A stretch of 64,000 nt of DNA from Lysobacterales bacterium (GCA_014238945.1 JABAAB010000062.1:1-64000), one strand, 5' to 3'; positions 11,067 to 20,926 are shown, numbered from the stretch's first letter. Notes: generated by a model not told the origin, from the letters alone. Numbers and translations: made by a program.

Positions 11067-12068
11067 TCACGATTGGTCAGCAGTTTCGGCGCAGGCTTCG
11101 GCAAGCAATTCCATCCCCCTTGAAATGCTGATTTCCGGAAGGTAACCCAGATCCCGTTTCGCGGCAGAAATGTCATACCAATGCGCTGTCGACAGGTGCT
11201 CGGCCGACCAGCGGGTAACCGGGGGCTCGGACTTCAGTCTCAACAATTTCCACAGGGCTTCCATCAATGATCCTGCAGCCATGGCTACCCGGGGTGAGAT
11301 CGGGCTTATATCCACGTCCCGGCCGGATGCTTTCAACAGTCCGGCAATCACCTGGCGCTGGCTCATGGGTTCGTCATTGGAAATGAAATAGGTCCGGCCG
11401 CCAACAGAGGTGGGGTCGGAATCCAGACGGTCCAGGGCCAGCAGATGTGCCCTGACCGCGTTGTCGATGTATACCGTATCAATCAGTTTTTCGGGACCCG
11501 GTAGCTTTAGTCTGCCGCTGGTGGTGCGTTTCAGCAGATGAGGCAGGAGGTGGTTATCCCCGGGGCCCCAAATCAGGTGGGGCCGCAATGATACGGTGTG
11601 CAAGGCGGTGCAGTTAGCAGCCATGACCTGTTGCTCTGCCAACACCTTGGTGGCCGGGTAAGGTGAATTGAAATGTTCCGGATAAGGCAGTGTTTCATCA
11701 CCGCCTTCAATATCTCCGCCCCCGTGAATGATGCTGGGTGAACTGGTGAATACCAGTTTGGGGATACTGTTTTTCCGGCACGCTGAAATGACATTCTGAG
11801 TACCGGTAACATTAGCCCGGTAATATTCATCATACGGACCCCATATACCGGCCTTGGCCGCTGTGTGTATCACCGCATCCATACCGGTGGCTGCATCACT
11901 CAGCCAATCCGCTTCAGCGATATCACCGCGAACCACATGGGCACCCAGCGCCAGGAGTTCATCGCTGGAACCACGCTGGCAGGCAATGACCTCATCGCCT
12001 CGGGCAAGCAATTGGCGGCAGATCGCGTTACCGAGGAATCCGCTGCCACCGGTTACCAGGACTCTCAT
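11067..12068 (-). CDS. oleD: OleD: NAD(P)H-dependent 2-alkyl-3-ketoacid reductase
   Basis: OleD reduces the beta-keto acid made by OleA to a 2-alkyl-3-hydroxy acid in head-to-head olefin synthesis. The 333-residue protein is an extended SDR. It has the Rossmann motif VTGGSGFLGNAICRQLL at the N-terminus, DAVIHTAAKAGIWG, a Ser in FTSSPS and the catalytic YPATK. Identification rests on the SDR fold plus its place as the last gene of oleABCD. Its start overlaps the oleC stop by 4 bases. Confidence 0.9.
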   Translation of the reverse strand: MRVLVTGGSGFLGNAICRQLLARGDEVIACQRGSSDELLALGAHVVRGDIAEADWLSDAATGMDAVIHTAAKAGIWGPYDEYYRANVTGTQNVISACRKNSIPKLVFTSSPSIIHGGGDIEGGDETLPYPEHFNSPYPATKVLAEQQVMAANCTALHTVSLRPHLIWGPGDNHLLPHLLKRTTSGRLKLPGPEKLIDTVYIDNAVRAHLLALDRLDSDPTSVGGRTYFISNDEPMSQRQVIAGLLKASGRDVDISPISPRVAMAAGSLMEALWKLLRLKSEPPVTRWSAEHLSTAHWYDISAAKRDLGYLPEISISRGMELLAEACAETADQS

Positions 12069-13747
12069 GCCGTTTCACTCCCGCGAGGTATTTGTTTTCC
12101 CGCCCACAAGGCCAGTTTCTCTCTGCCGATCTTGGCGTTATGACGGATATCGACCGGAAAGGATCCATGAAACAGGATGTGCCGGATGGTCATGGTCTGG
12201 TGATTGCCAGCGGCAATCTGGAACAGGTCTGTGCGGATGCGCTCACGACGATGACGGCCCGGTTTTCCAAGCAGTTCCACACACAAAACAGGTGCCTGGT
12301 AACCGCTCGGGCCGATACCGACCAGCGCGGTTCGAAATACCTCGGGATGAACGTTGAATATGGCTTCGAGTTGGTCGGCATACAGTGTTTTTCCGGTGTG
12401 CTCAACTCTCTGGGATTTTCGACCGCAGTACCACAACCTGCCATCGGTATCAAAATATCCGGCATCACCCATACGGTGCCAGGTTTGACCATCCGAATCA
12501 CTGATCTTGGCCAGACGAGTGGCCTCGTCCCGTCCCCAGTAAGCCGCCGTTGTGGTGGGTCCGGAAACGACGATTTCACCGGTGATACCCACTGGCAACG
12601 TGGTGGTATGCTCAAAAGATTCCACCCCACTGTCCGTTACCGGAATGATCCTGACGGTGTTGCCGACAGCCGGGTACCCCACGCATATTCCTTCACCGCT
12701 TGAGGTACGCCGCTCGACTTCATCGTCCAGTTCATTGCCCGACACGCTGCTAACCGGCAGACATTCGGTCGCGCCGTAGGGCGTGTGTATTCCAGCTTCC
12801 GGTGACAGGGACTTCTCCAGCCTTCTCACGGTGCTGATGGGTACAGCTGCACCAGCAGAAATTATGCGTTTCACGGAGGGCAGGTGGATGTCATTGTCGC
12901 TGGTATAGCGGCCAAGCACATTCAATAGTGCCGGTGAACCAAAAATATTGCTTACTTCAAACTGTTCAATTGCCTGTACCAGCAGACGGGGGTCGGCTTT
13001 TGCGGGCCGGGTCGGGTCCATGTACGGGACCACGGTGGTCATCCCCATGGCCGGGTCAAACAGGGCAAAGGGTGGAAATGTTGGCAGATCCACCTCTCCG
13101 GTACGAATGTCAAAAGCGGATTGCAACATTTCAACCTGGCTGATGAAATGACGATGATGATAGGCCACGCCCTTGGGAATTCCGGTAGATCCGGAAGTGA
13201 ACAATATGGCCGCCAGTTCATCCGGCATGGTGTCTGCCAGTACTGCCCCCGAGCCCCCTTGACCCAATTTTTGCAATTGCCGTGTGCTGAGTCCGCCCCA
13301 ACCGAGTTTAGGCCCCGAAGTTACCAGCTTTACAGCGGGTGCCCAGCCCAGAACTTTGCGTGCCAACTGTGCCCTGGTGACACCGATAAATGCGCCTGGT
13401 TCTGCCTCGGCCAGACAAGTTTTCAGTGGCTTCAGACCAATGCCGGGGTCGATCAGCACGGGTACCGCGCCGACCTTGAATAAAGCAAAAAACAGCGCGA
13501 AGAAATCGAGACCCGGGGTCAGCATCAGTGCCGTTCTCACCCCACGTCCTATACCGTATTCGATCAGGCCACGGGCGTAGTCGTTCGACAGTTCATCGAG
13601 TGACGAATAACTGGCTGAATGGTAATTAATTTGACCGCCCCGTTTACCAACCGGGTAGTGGATGGCAACACGGTCACCCTGGGCCGCGGCCTGGCTGCTG
13701 AGTGCCGCAGCGATATTGCAGGGTTCAGATCCGTGCAAGCCCGTCAC
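12065..13747 (-). CDS. oleC: OleC: ATP-dependent beta-lactone synthetase
   Basis: OleC uses ATP to close the 2-alkyl-3-hydroxy acid into a beta-lactone. The 560-residue protein belongs to the acyl-adenylating superfamily. It has AILFTSGSTGIPKGVAYHH (P-loop-like motif), TPYGATECLPVSS, the YWGRDEATRLAK / MGDAGYFDTDGRLWYCGR adenylation block and a C-terminal RxNAKIGREKLALW lysine. The OleC-typical VLIDPGIG and EPGAFIGV segments near residues 95-130 distinguish it from fatty acyl-CoA ligases. It overlaps oleB upstream by 23 bases and oleD downstream by 4. Confidence 0.92.
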   Translation of the reverse strand: MTGLHGSEPCNIAAALSSQAAAQGDRVAIHYPVGKRGGQINYHSASYSSLDELSNDYARGLIEYGIGRGVRTALMLTPGLDFFALFFALFKVGAVPVLIDPGIGLKPLKTCLAEAEPGAFIGVTRAQLARKVLGWAPAVKLVTSGPKLGWGGLSTRQLQKLGQGGSGAVLADTMPDELAAILFTSGSTGIPKGVAYHHRHFISQVEMLQSAFDIRTGEVDLPTFPPFALFDPAMGMTTVVPYMDPTRPAKADPRLLVQAIEQFEVSNIFGSPALLNVLGRYTSDNDIHLPSVKRIISAGAAVPISTVRRLEKSLSPEAGIHTPYGATECLPVSSVSGNELDDEVERRTSSGEGICVGYPAVGNTVRIIPVTDSGVESFEHTTTLPVGITGEIVVSGPTTTAAYWGRDEATRLAKISDSDGQTWHRMGDAGYFDTDGRLWYCGRKSQRVEHTGKTLYADQLEAIFNVHPEVFRTALVGIGPSGYQAPVLCVELLGKPGRHRRERIRTDLFQIAAGNHQTMTIRHILFHGSFPVDIRHNAKIGREKLALWAGKQIPRGSETA

Positions 13748-14651
13748 CCTGGCTATCGAGAAAATGAGCGATCGACTGTATCAATGGTTCACCTGCATCC
13801 TCAAGCAGGTAGTGACCACAGTCCTTGTGGCTGATTACCCTGGCCTGTTTAAAAATTTCTTTCCACTTGTTGAGGAAATGCAGATCGAAAACAAAGTCCA
13901 GCTCACCCCAGGCCAGCAGGCAGGGTTTTTGTTTGAAATCAGCCAGACTTACTTCGGTGGCCTGAACGATTTTGAAGGCTTGGTCTGCTGATCCAAGTGG
14001 TATGTCCTGGACAAAACGCAGTGTCGCTATGCGGTTGGACCAGGAGTCATAGGGTCCGGTATAGCCTGCACGAACCTCGGCACTGACCGGTTTCTTGAAC
14101 GCCACCCGGGCGGCGATGGCAGAAAAGGCGTTGAAACCCCTGACCAGCAACGAACCCAGTAATGGAACACGCACCAGACCCAGTGCAGTGGGAAATTTTT
14201 TTCCGGTGGGTAGCGGAAAAGCTGCGGTATTGGAAATGACCATGCTGGCGATCTGTTCAGGTCGTTGCGCCGCCCAGCCAAAACCGATCATGCCACCCCA
14301 GTCGTGAACGATCAGGTGCACCGGGTTCGTCACCTTGAGATGTCCCATCAGGGAAGCCAGGTCGGAAATCCTGCTGGCCAGCGTGTAATGGTATTGGTTA
14401 TCGGATGGTTTGTCCGACAGACCACAACCGATATGATCCGGTACCACACACCGATAGCGATCCCGTAAGGCCAGCACCAGCTTTCGATAATAGAACGACC
14501 AGGTGGGATTGCCATGAACCATCAGAATCACCGGAGCATCCCGCGGACCTTCATCCAGGTAATGCAAACGAATGCCGTCGATCACGTGCCAATTGGATTC
14601 AAACGGATAGAGTTTCTTGGGAGGCTGGAACACGTGCCGGTGGTTGGTCAA
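13725..14651 (-). CDS. oleB: OleB: beta-lactone decarboxylase (haloalkane-dehalogenase fold)
   Basis: OleB decarboxylates the beta-lactone to the cis-olefin. The 308-residue alpha/beta hydrolase has the oxyanion segment VHGNPTWSFYYRKL and the Asp nucleophile in VHDWGGMIGFGWA. The acid lies near AWGELDFVFD and the catalytic His is in KDCGHYLLEDAGE. IPDH-type VPDHIGCGLSDKP is typical of OleB and haloalkane dehalogenases. The annotated start is TTG; a GTG six codons later is also possible. The gene lies 33 bases downstream of oleA. Confidence 0.92.
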   Translation of the reverse strand: MTNHRHVFQPPKKLYPFESNWHVIDGIRLHYLDEGPRDAPVILMVHGNPTWSFYYRKLVLALRDRYRCVVPDHIGCGLSDKPSDNQYHYTLASRISDLASLMGHLKVTNPVHLIVHDWGGMIGFGWAAQRPEQIASMVISNTAAFPLPTGKKFPTALGLVRVPLLGSLLVRGFNAFSAIAARVAFKKPVSAEVRAGYTGPYDSWSNRIATLRFVQDIPLGSADQAFKIVQATEVSLADFKQKPCLLAWGELDFVFDLHFLNKWKEIFKQARVISHKDCGHYLLEDAGEPLIQSIAHFLDSQGDGLARI

Positions 14652-14684
14652 ATTGATGGGTGGAGAATCGGGGGCAGGCCTATT

Positions 14685-15701
14685 TCACCAGACAATCTCT
14701 GCCATGGAGCAATTGAGACCGGAGCCAATACCGAGCAGGGCAACACGGTCACCCCGTTTGACCTGGCCCATTGCCACCGCCCTGGCCAGCGCGATGGGTA
14801 CCGATGCAGGGCCGATATTTCCCAGTTCCGGATAAATGCGATGAACTTTCTCCGGGTCCAGACCCAGCAGTTCCATCATGGATTCGGTATGCACCTTACT
14901 GACCTGGTGGATAATAAACTGATCCAGTTCACCGACCACCCAGCCCAGTGCTTCGCGGGCTGCATTGAAGGTCGTGGTGGCCAGTTTTAAGCCCTCGGTC
15001 AATAAAATCCGTGTATCAGTGACCATGCGGTCCATCTGGCCGTAACACAGTTTATTGAATTCCGTCGCCGCCCGCGTGACACTGCCGAGGTAGGAATGGC
15101 CCAGTGGTGCCAGCTCGCGGCTTGACAATACCATGGCGACCGAGCCGGAACCCAGGGTCAACGAGGCAAATTCTTCACGGAACTGCTTGACACCCACCTC
15201 AGGTTGCAACAGGCGTTCAATCGTGGCCTCTGTTATGGGTCTGCTGGATTCACCATCAACAATTAATGCATACTCGATTTCATTGCGCTCAATCATGCGT
15301 GCGGCGATGTCCATACCATTCAGAAATGCCAGGCAGGCGTTGCCGATATCGAAATTGACACATCTTTCCGCCAGCCCAAGATTGCCGTGAACAATGCAGG
15401 CAGTTGACGGTTCCAGGTAGTCCCTGCAAACCGAGGTATTGATCAACACACCGATTCTGTCCCGGTCGATTCCGGCATCACCAATGGCCTTTTCCGCTGC
15501 CATGGTGGCTGCATCAGATGGCTGAGTATCTTTGCCCCAAAGACGCCGCGCGCCGATACCAGAAATTTCTTCGAGCATGTTGGATCGAATTCCCAGCCGT
15601 TCCATGGCCGGGCGCAGCCGTTCAGCGATTTCTGCAGAGGTTAACCTGATGGGCGCTTCGATTGCGGCAAGTGATTGAATTACAACATTTTTGAAGCGCA
15701 T
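14685..15701 (-). CDS. oleA: OleA: head-to-head acyl-CoA condensing thiolase
   Basis: OleA joins two fatty acyl-CoA chains in a non-decarboxylative Claisen condensation to a beta-keto acid, the first step of long-chain olefin (or ketone) formation. The 338-residue protein has the KAS-III/thiolase fold. The nucleophile Cys lies in EPSTACIVHG, preceded by the conserved Glu that OleA uses as base. The His and Asn of the active site lie in FIIHQVSKVH and GNIGPASVP. The N-terminal FKNVVIQSLAAIEAPIRLTS matches OleA rather than FabH. It is the first gene of the operon, with a 188-base upstream gap shared with the divergent phosphopantetheinyl transferase. Confidence 0.93.
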   Translation of the reverse strand: MRFKNVVIQSLAAIEAPIRLTSAEIAERLRPAMERLGIRSNMLEEISGIGARRLWGKDTQPSDAATMAAEKAIGDAGIDRDRIGVLINTSVCRDYLEPSTACIVHGNLGLAERCVNFDIGNACLAFLNGMDIAARMIERNEIEYALIVDGESSRPITEATIERLLQPEVGVKQFREEFASLTLGSGSVAMVLSSRELAPLGHSYLGSVTRAATEFNKLCYGQMDRMVTDTRILLTEGLKLATTTFNAAREALGWVVGELDQFIIHQVSKVHTESMMELLGLDPEKVHRIYPELGNIGPASVPIALARAVAMGQVKRGDRVALLGIGSGLNCSMAEIVW

Positions 15702-15889
15702 TGGTATCCTGATGGCCTGGGCAAGATTGTTGCTGGCTTTGTTATGTTTTTTGGAACGCCGTATTGTATCCCAAGCGGCAGGTTACTACTACAAGGTACC
15801 TGTACGCATGAGTATGTACTAGACTGATTCCATTATTGATTCAGGGAGTATAAGCTTTCTGGGACCAGGACCGTGTTGCAAGGCTTGAA

Positions 15890-16633
15890 GTGATAAACGG
15901 AACGAATAAAATTATTGGACCGGGTTCTTTTGGTCCGCGGCAACTCCCACTGCGAGAACTCAGTAAACCCCGCGGTGACGAGGTGCATTTGTGGCATATT
16001 GATTTTGACCGTCTTAGCAATCCGCTCAGCCCTGACGGCAAGGTCGCGTACAGCGGTCTTTCAATGCGTCAGCATCGTGCATTCAGGAGGTTTTATTTGC
16101 GTTTGCTGCTGGGGGCTTACATGGGTTTACCCGGAAAGGATGTTCAGATTACACGTCGAATCAAGGGCAAACCGGAGCTGGACCTTGCCCAGTCCAGGGG
16201 CGAGCTGGACTTCAGTGTTTCACGCAGTCAGTGCTGTTACCTGGTTGGCATCAGCAGCGGCGCGGCGATTGGGGTGGACCTGGAACTGGCCGAACGCAGG
16301 TCGGTCAGACCACTGGCATTGGCCAGGCGTTACTTCAGTCAAGAGGAAACAGCGGCCCTGTCAGCACTGGATGAACAGCAGCTGCCGGGCGCCTTTATGC
16401 GTACCTGGGCCTGCAAGGAAGCCATTGTGAAAGCCAGTGGTCACGGGATTGCAAACCAGTTGTGCCGTTTCACGGTTGAGGTTAACCCCCATACACCGCC
16501 CGCTGTGCTAAATATGCGGGATGATGATCATGCCCAATGGGGGCTGGCCCTGGCGGTACCGGCCAAGGGGGCCATTGCTGCGGTCGCGGTACGAAATCCG
16601 GGCGTAAAACTTCTGGGCTTCAGCCTTTCATAA
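15890..16633 (+). CDS. 4'-phosphopantetheinyl transferase, Sfp type
   Basis: This enzyme transfers the phosphopantetheine arm of CoA to a carrier-protein serine. The 247-residue two-lobed protein has the Sfp-superfamily signatures GVDLELAERR (metal-binding Asp) and FMRTWACKEAIVKASGHGI (WxxKEA). The FSVSRSQCCYLVG segment precedes them. It begins with GTG and no clear Shine-Dalgarno, so the exact start is uncertain. No polyketide, NRPS or carrier-protein gene is in the window, so its partner is elsewhere. OleA works on CoA thioesters and should not need it. The 3' end overlaps the converging peptidase gene by 14 bases. Confidence 0.88.
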   Translation: MINGTNKIIGPGSFGPRQLPLRELSKPRGDEVHLWHIDFDRLSNPLSPDGKVAYSGLSMRQHRAFRRFYLRLLLGAYMGLPGKDVQITRRIKGKPELDLAQSRGELDFSVSRSQCCYLVGISSGAAIGVDLELAERRSVRPLALARRYFSQEETAALSALDEQQLPGAFMRTWACKEAIVKASGHGIANQLCRFTVEVNPHTPPAVLNMRDDDHAQWGLALAVPAKGAIAAVAVRNPGVKLLGFSLS

Positions 16634-18020
16634 TATCGCTGCGGACGTTTACCATCGGTGCGTCATCCAGTAATTTCACCTGGCCGTGGTGTGTATTGAC
16701 ACCGAGGTGCTTCCAGGTGTCGCTCAAGTCCGGAAAACTCTCTTCGTGTACATATTTGTTATAAAGCCCTGAAAATATCCTGCTGCCGGTCAGTTCGTCG
16801 AGTTTTCTCAGTATTTCATGGGCACGCCAGGTCTTACCGTTGGCCATGCAACACCAAGACAGCGATTTCAGCGCGGTATCCAGGGACTGCTGGCCACCAC
16901 TTGATTCACGCAGCTGCATGTCCGCCATCAGCATCATGGCCGCACCGGACCAGTAAACCCTCATGGTTGAACGCCAACCGCTACGGGTTGCTTCAGCGAG
17001 CGAACCGCCATGAGTGGCCTTTACTCCCCGCTGGAATCCCTCGTGCATACTTTGCCAGGCCTCACGTTCGGTGAGAATTCCTCTGCGTGCGCGCAGCACA
17101 TTCTGGTAGTAGGTGGCCAGACCTTCGGACAACCAGCGGTCACGGCTGGAAATGTAGGGCACCAGCAAATGACTGAACTCATGCATTGCAGTCCAGTCGT
17201 CCATGAGTTCCCCCAATGTGCGGGTCTCGTCGACATACAGCTCAACGGCCAGGCCACCGCCACGTAAAACGTGACCCGATGCCGCCGACTTTATTCTGCT
17301 GCCAACGGGCTATACCAATACCTGTGGTTGCGTCTGTGGCAGGCGACCATGGACAGAAGTCACGGACAACACGGTGGCATTTATCCACTGCCTGATCCTG
17401 GCTGTCTGTGTGTTCGTCAACGGGCCGATTGCCGCCAGCCTGATACGGGCACCGGGTACTTTAATGGATTGCACATCGAAGGTGCCCACAGCGGTCTTTG
17501 ACCCCCAACTGGCGGGTGTGTTGTCCGGTTGGAAAAGTCTGCGCTCAGTGGAATCTTCGATGCTCGTCCACGGGGTCGATATGGACATGCTCGCTGGGAG
17601 TTTCACATCCACCAACAGGTCCCGTTCGCTGGGGCCCCGCCAAAACCAGAGGTCGGTGCTGGTCACCAGGTCCTGTCCCATAAGGAGCGCCAGGCGGTAA
17701 TTTTTCTGTGCGACTGCCTGCTGCAGATCAACTTGCCAGGAGATACAGGCATCATCTGGCAGGGTTGGTAAACGCACGGATGTGTTTCGTTGTGAAACAG
17801 ACAGGACCGCACCCTTGAAGAAAATGCCGTCGGTGTATGACCCGGCACTGGCGTTCCTGCCAAGCCAGCGGGCCGGTTGACCATCAAAACACAGTTTTAC
17901 CCGAACACGTTCCAGATCATTGCTGAATGCGACGTTGTACCGGTCTGCTGAAAGCACCAGATTCGGAACCAGCAGCAGGAACAGGGAAAAGCCAATTTTC
18001 ATTCGAAAATTATCTGTCAT
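16620..18020 (-). pseudogene. Exported HExxH (M61-like) metallopeptidase split by an in-frame TAG
   Basis: Two open stretches, 17310-18020 (236 codons, with signal peptide MKIGFSLFLLLVPNLVLS) and a downstream part reaching 16620, lie in the same frame and are separated only by a TAG at 17310-17312. Reading past it gives PVGSRIKSAASGHVLRGGG and then VELYVDETRTLGELMDDW with no other stop, so this is a single stop codon and not a frameshift. The distal part holds the gluzincin motif MHEFSHLLVP and WLSEGLATYYQN (HExxH plus downstream Glu). Without readthrough the catalytic domain is lost. Full length would be about 466 residues. Options are a nonsense pseudogene, readthrough, or a sequencing error. 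Confidence 0.8.
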
Positions 18021-18157
18021 AAACCGGTCACCGGATCTCGTTCAATAGCGGGAAATATTCAGTTGGTCGAAAACATGACCTGAAAAACACCGAATTGCAT
18101 TCAACGCATCACAGTGATGTGGGCACATACCAACAAAAACTTCGGCAGCTACTCAGG

Positions 18158-18745
18158 TCAGGATGACGGTTTGGGGGGGCTGACCAGTTTTTCGCGGAGC
18201 CGAATCCGGCTTTGATTGGCAGGTACCTTCCCCTGGATGTCCTTGTAGAATTCCCGGATTCTGTCGAAGTCTTCCTCAATATCATTCCCCGGGTAAAATG
18301 TTCCCCCTACACCCACCTCCTTTGCAGCAAAATCGAAGTAACACATTACTATGGGTACCCCGGCAGCCCTGGCAATGTGATAGAAACCTGACTTCCAGTG
18401 ATCGGTTTTGCTGCGGGTGCCTTCAGGTGCCAGCGCCAGTACCATCGGCTCGGGGAGAGCAAACAGTTCCGCCATCTGCTGGATATAATTCAGACCACCA
18501 TTGCGGTGTACCGGTGTACCACCAATGGCGCGGAAGAACCAGCCAAATGGCCACTTGAAAATGGTGTGTTTGCCCAGCCAGTGAACCTTCAGTCCGATCG
18601 CCTTGGCGGCCACGATACCGAGTGGAAAATCCCAGTTGCTGGTATGTGGCGCTGCGATGACGACGTAATTGTCCACTTTGGGAAATTCAATAAGGGCACG
18701 CCAGCCCAGAAGATTGAGAGTCCACATGGCGAGCCTTGAAAGCAT
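18158..18745 (-). CDS. Lysophospholipid acyltransferase-family protein (PlsC-like)
   Basis: The 195-residue protein has the glycerolipid acyltransferase motifs: APHTSNWDFPLG (HX4D catalytic block), WLGKHTIFKWPFG, and LALAPEGTRSKTDHWKSGF (the PEGTRS phosphate-binding motif). It lacks the long N-terminal membrane region of PlsC proper and belongs with short acyltransferases of unknown acceptor. It starts 4 bases after ubiB ends on the same strand, so it is probably co-transcribed with ubiEJB. Membrane association is expected. Confidence 0.88.
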   Translation of the reverse strand: MLSRLAMWTLNLLGWRALIEFPKVDNYVVIAAPHTSNWDFPLGIVAAKAIGLKVHWLGKHTIFKWPFGWFFRAIGGTPVHRNGGLNYIQQMAELFALPEPMVLALAPEGTRSKTDHWKSGFYHIARAAGVPIVMCYFDFAAKEVGVGGTFYPGNDIEEDFDRIREFYKDIQGKVPANQSRIRLREKLVSPPKPSS

Positions 18746-18749
18746 TCCG

Positions 18750-20405
18750 CTACTTCAGGGACCTGATGATCAACCACGCGCTGGTGGCCAACAGAAGCAG
18801 ACCTGGCAGGGACCAGCCCCAAAGATACCAGGGCCCGATTTCCAACGCGGTAAATATGGCTCCGGGGATGATCAATGAGCCACCGGCCAGTACCTGCAGA
18901 ACCTTGCGCCGGGTTATCTCCTGTTCTTTGACCAGTTGGGCGGCATCTGCCGAACTGGGCCGGGTCTGTATCTGACCGCTGTTGGCCTTGACCAGGATTT
19001 CATGCACCAGTCCGGGGAGTTCCGGGGCTCTGGCCAGCCATCCGGGCAAACGCTCACGGAGTTCCCGTGAGATATTTTCCAAACTGTGTTTTTCCCTGAT
19101 GATGGCATCGAGTTCGGGTTTGGCCACCGACCAGATGTCAAGTTCAGGATCCAGTTGGCGGGCCAGGCCCTCAATGTTCAACAGGGTCTTTTGCAACATC
19201 AGTAACTGGGGCTGCAGGGTCAGTTCAAAACGGTGTGCAACCTGGAACAGGTCAAACAACAATTTACCAAAGGAGACCTCGTTCAGTGGGCGGGTGAAAT
19301 TGGGTTCACCAACCGAACGAATTGCGGTCTCGAGTTCGTCCATACGTGTTTTTGCCGGCACCCAACCCGCCTTTATATGCAAAACAGCCACCTCGCGGTA
19401 GTCCTGGTTAAACAGCGCCTTGAAATTTTCGGAAATGTAGAACAGGTCTTTTGGCGTCAGGCTGGCAACGATGCCGAAATCCATGGCGATGAAGGTCGGG
19501 TCATCGGGCTGGCTGGCATCGACCAGAATATTTCCCGGATGCATATCGGCGTGGAAAAGGTTGTCACGAAATACCTGGGTGTAAAAAACGCGCACACTGC
19601 GTCTCGCCAGGATCTTCAGATTGACCCCGTGCTTACGCAGCCCTTCTATGTCCCCGACCGGTAACCCGGAAACACGTTCCATGACCAGTACTTTCTTTTT
19701 ACACCATTGCCAATGGACTTCGGGGATATAAAGGTCCTTTGAGTCACTGAAGTTGCGTCGCAATATCGATGCATTGGCCGCTTCGATCTGCATATCAAGC
19801 TCATCGAATACAAACCTTTCAAATTCACTGACAATTTTCGAAGGCTGGACCCTCGCGCCACTCTGGTTGAATTTCTCAGCCAGTTGGGCAATCGCCCTGA
19901 GCAAATCGATATCCTTGCGCAGCTGTTTGTCGATACCGGGGCGCACCACCTTGACCACGGCTTCACGGCCGTCGTGCAGTGTGGCGGGGTGTACCTGGGC
20001 GATCGAAGCTGATGCCAGTGGGTTGGTATCAAAGTTGGCAAATACTTCGTCCACCGGTTCACCCAGCGCCTTTTCGATGATGGAGCGTGCCTCTTCACCC
20101 GGAAACGGGGGAACCTGGTCCTGCAAAAGCGCCAGTTCATCGGCGATATCTTCGGGCAGCAGGTCTCTGCGGGTAGACAGAATCTGGCCAAATTTTACGT
20201 ATACAGGTCCGAGATCCTGCAAAGCCATGCGTAACCGTTCGCCACGTGGCATACCAGTGACGTCCTTGCGACCTGGCAAAAATATCCTTATCCAGCGGAT
20301 GGGACCGGGTAAATACCCGGTATTGAACAGATTGTCGAGACGGTAACGTTTCAGGATGACACCGATGTGCCAGATTCGCAGGAACTGGCGCAGGCTGTGT
20401 CTCAT
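18750..20405 (-). CDS. ubiB: UbiB, ABC1/ADCK-family ubiquinone biosynthesis kinase-like protein
   Basis: UbiB is an atypical kinase-like ATPase required for aerobic ubiquinone synthesis, anchored in the inner membrane. The 551-residue protein has the family KxGQ motif in VYVKFGQILSTR, the Ala-rich loop in LASASIAQVHPA, and FHADMHPGNILVD (catalytic loop). IAMDFGIVASL is the DFG equivalent. The last ~40 residues form two membrane helices around GPWYLWGWSLPGLLLL. It overlaps ubiJ by 4 bases. Confidence 0.95.
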   Translation of the reverse strand: MRHSLRQFLRIWHIGVILKRYRLDNLFNTGYLPGPIRWIRIFLPGRKDVTGMPRGERLRMALQDLGPVYVKFGQILSTRRDLLPEDIADELALLQDQVPPFPGEEARSIIEKALGEPVDEVFANFDTNPLASASIAQVHPATLHDGREAVVKVVRPGIDKQLRKDIDLLRAIAQLAEKFNQSGARVQPSKIVSEFERFVFDELDMQIEAANASILRRNFSDSKDLYIPEVHWQWCKKKVLVMERVSGLPVGDIEGLRKHGVNLKILARRSVRVFYTQVFRDNLFHADMHPGNILVDASQPDDPTFIAMDFGIVASLTPKDLFYISENFKALFNQDYREVAVLHIKAGWVPAKTRMDELETAIRSVGEPNFTRPLNEVSFGKLLFDLFQVAHRFELTLQPQLLMLQKTLLNIEGLARQLDPELDIWSVAKPELDAIIREKHSLENISRELRERLPGWLARAPELPGLVHEILVKANSGQIQTRPSSADAAQLVKEQEITRRKVLQVLAGGSLIIPGAIFTALEIGPWYLWGWSLPGLLLLATSAWLIIRSLK

Positions 20406-20926
20406 GTCTTGCGGTCTTTTACCATATCGGACAAAATTTCACTGGCAGAGCGGGCCAGTTGTCTGGCAGTCTCCACACCCTGCTTGATTCCCTGTGCTGC
20501 CTGGTACCCCGCCGTGTCGCCGAGTACTCCGGCCAGGGGCCCCTCCCAATCCGGTTCGAGCTTGCTGAAAATACGTTCCAGGTCACGTGCCAGACCGGCA
20601 TCCCCATTAATCGTTACCTTGGAATCCGGTAGACCCCAGTCTGCATCTTCGGGTTCCGCCATGGAAAACAACGCCACCGGGGTTCCGCTGATGATGGTAT
20701 CCGGTGTTCCCTGAGCTTCCAGACGTACCCGTACCACGCCATGTTTGAAGGTAAAGAACAAGGTGATTTTCAAACCTTCAAGATCCACCTGTAACAGACG
20801 ACCTTCCAATTTCTTGACCCGTGCAGGAGATTCGGTATCGAGTTGCAGTGTCTGGTTGATCGCTGTTTCCAGCGTCAGGGCCAGCAGTGCGGGTAAAGGG
20901 GTTATGTATTCAGCCATTGGAACCAC
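20402..20926 (-). CDS. ubiJ: UbiJ, SCP2-domain ubiquinone biosynthesis accessory factor
   Basis: UbiJ is a lipid-binding partner that, with UbiK, helps hold the Ubi hydroxylase/methylase complex. The 174-residue protein has an N-terminal SCP2-like lipid-binding domain and a C-terminal amphipathic helix ([19 protein letters not shown]), as expected. Its position between ubiE and ubiB, overlapping both (17 and 4 bases), supports the call. Confidence 0.92.
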   Translation of the reverse strand: MVPMAEYITPLPALLALTLETAINQTLQLDTESPARVKKLEGRLLQVDLEGLKITLFFTFKHGVVRVRLEAQGTPDTIISGTPVALFSMAEPEDADWGLPDSKVTINGDAGLARDLERIFSKLEPDWEGPLAGVLGDTAGYQAAQGIKQGVETARQLARSASEILSDMVKDRKT

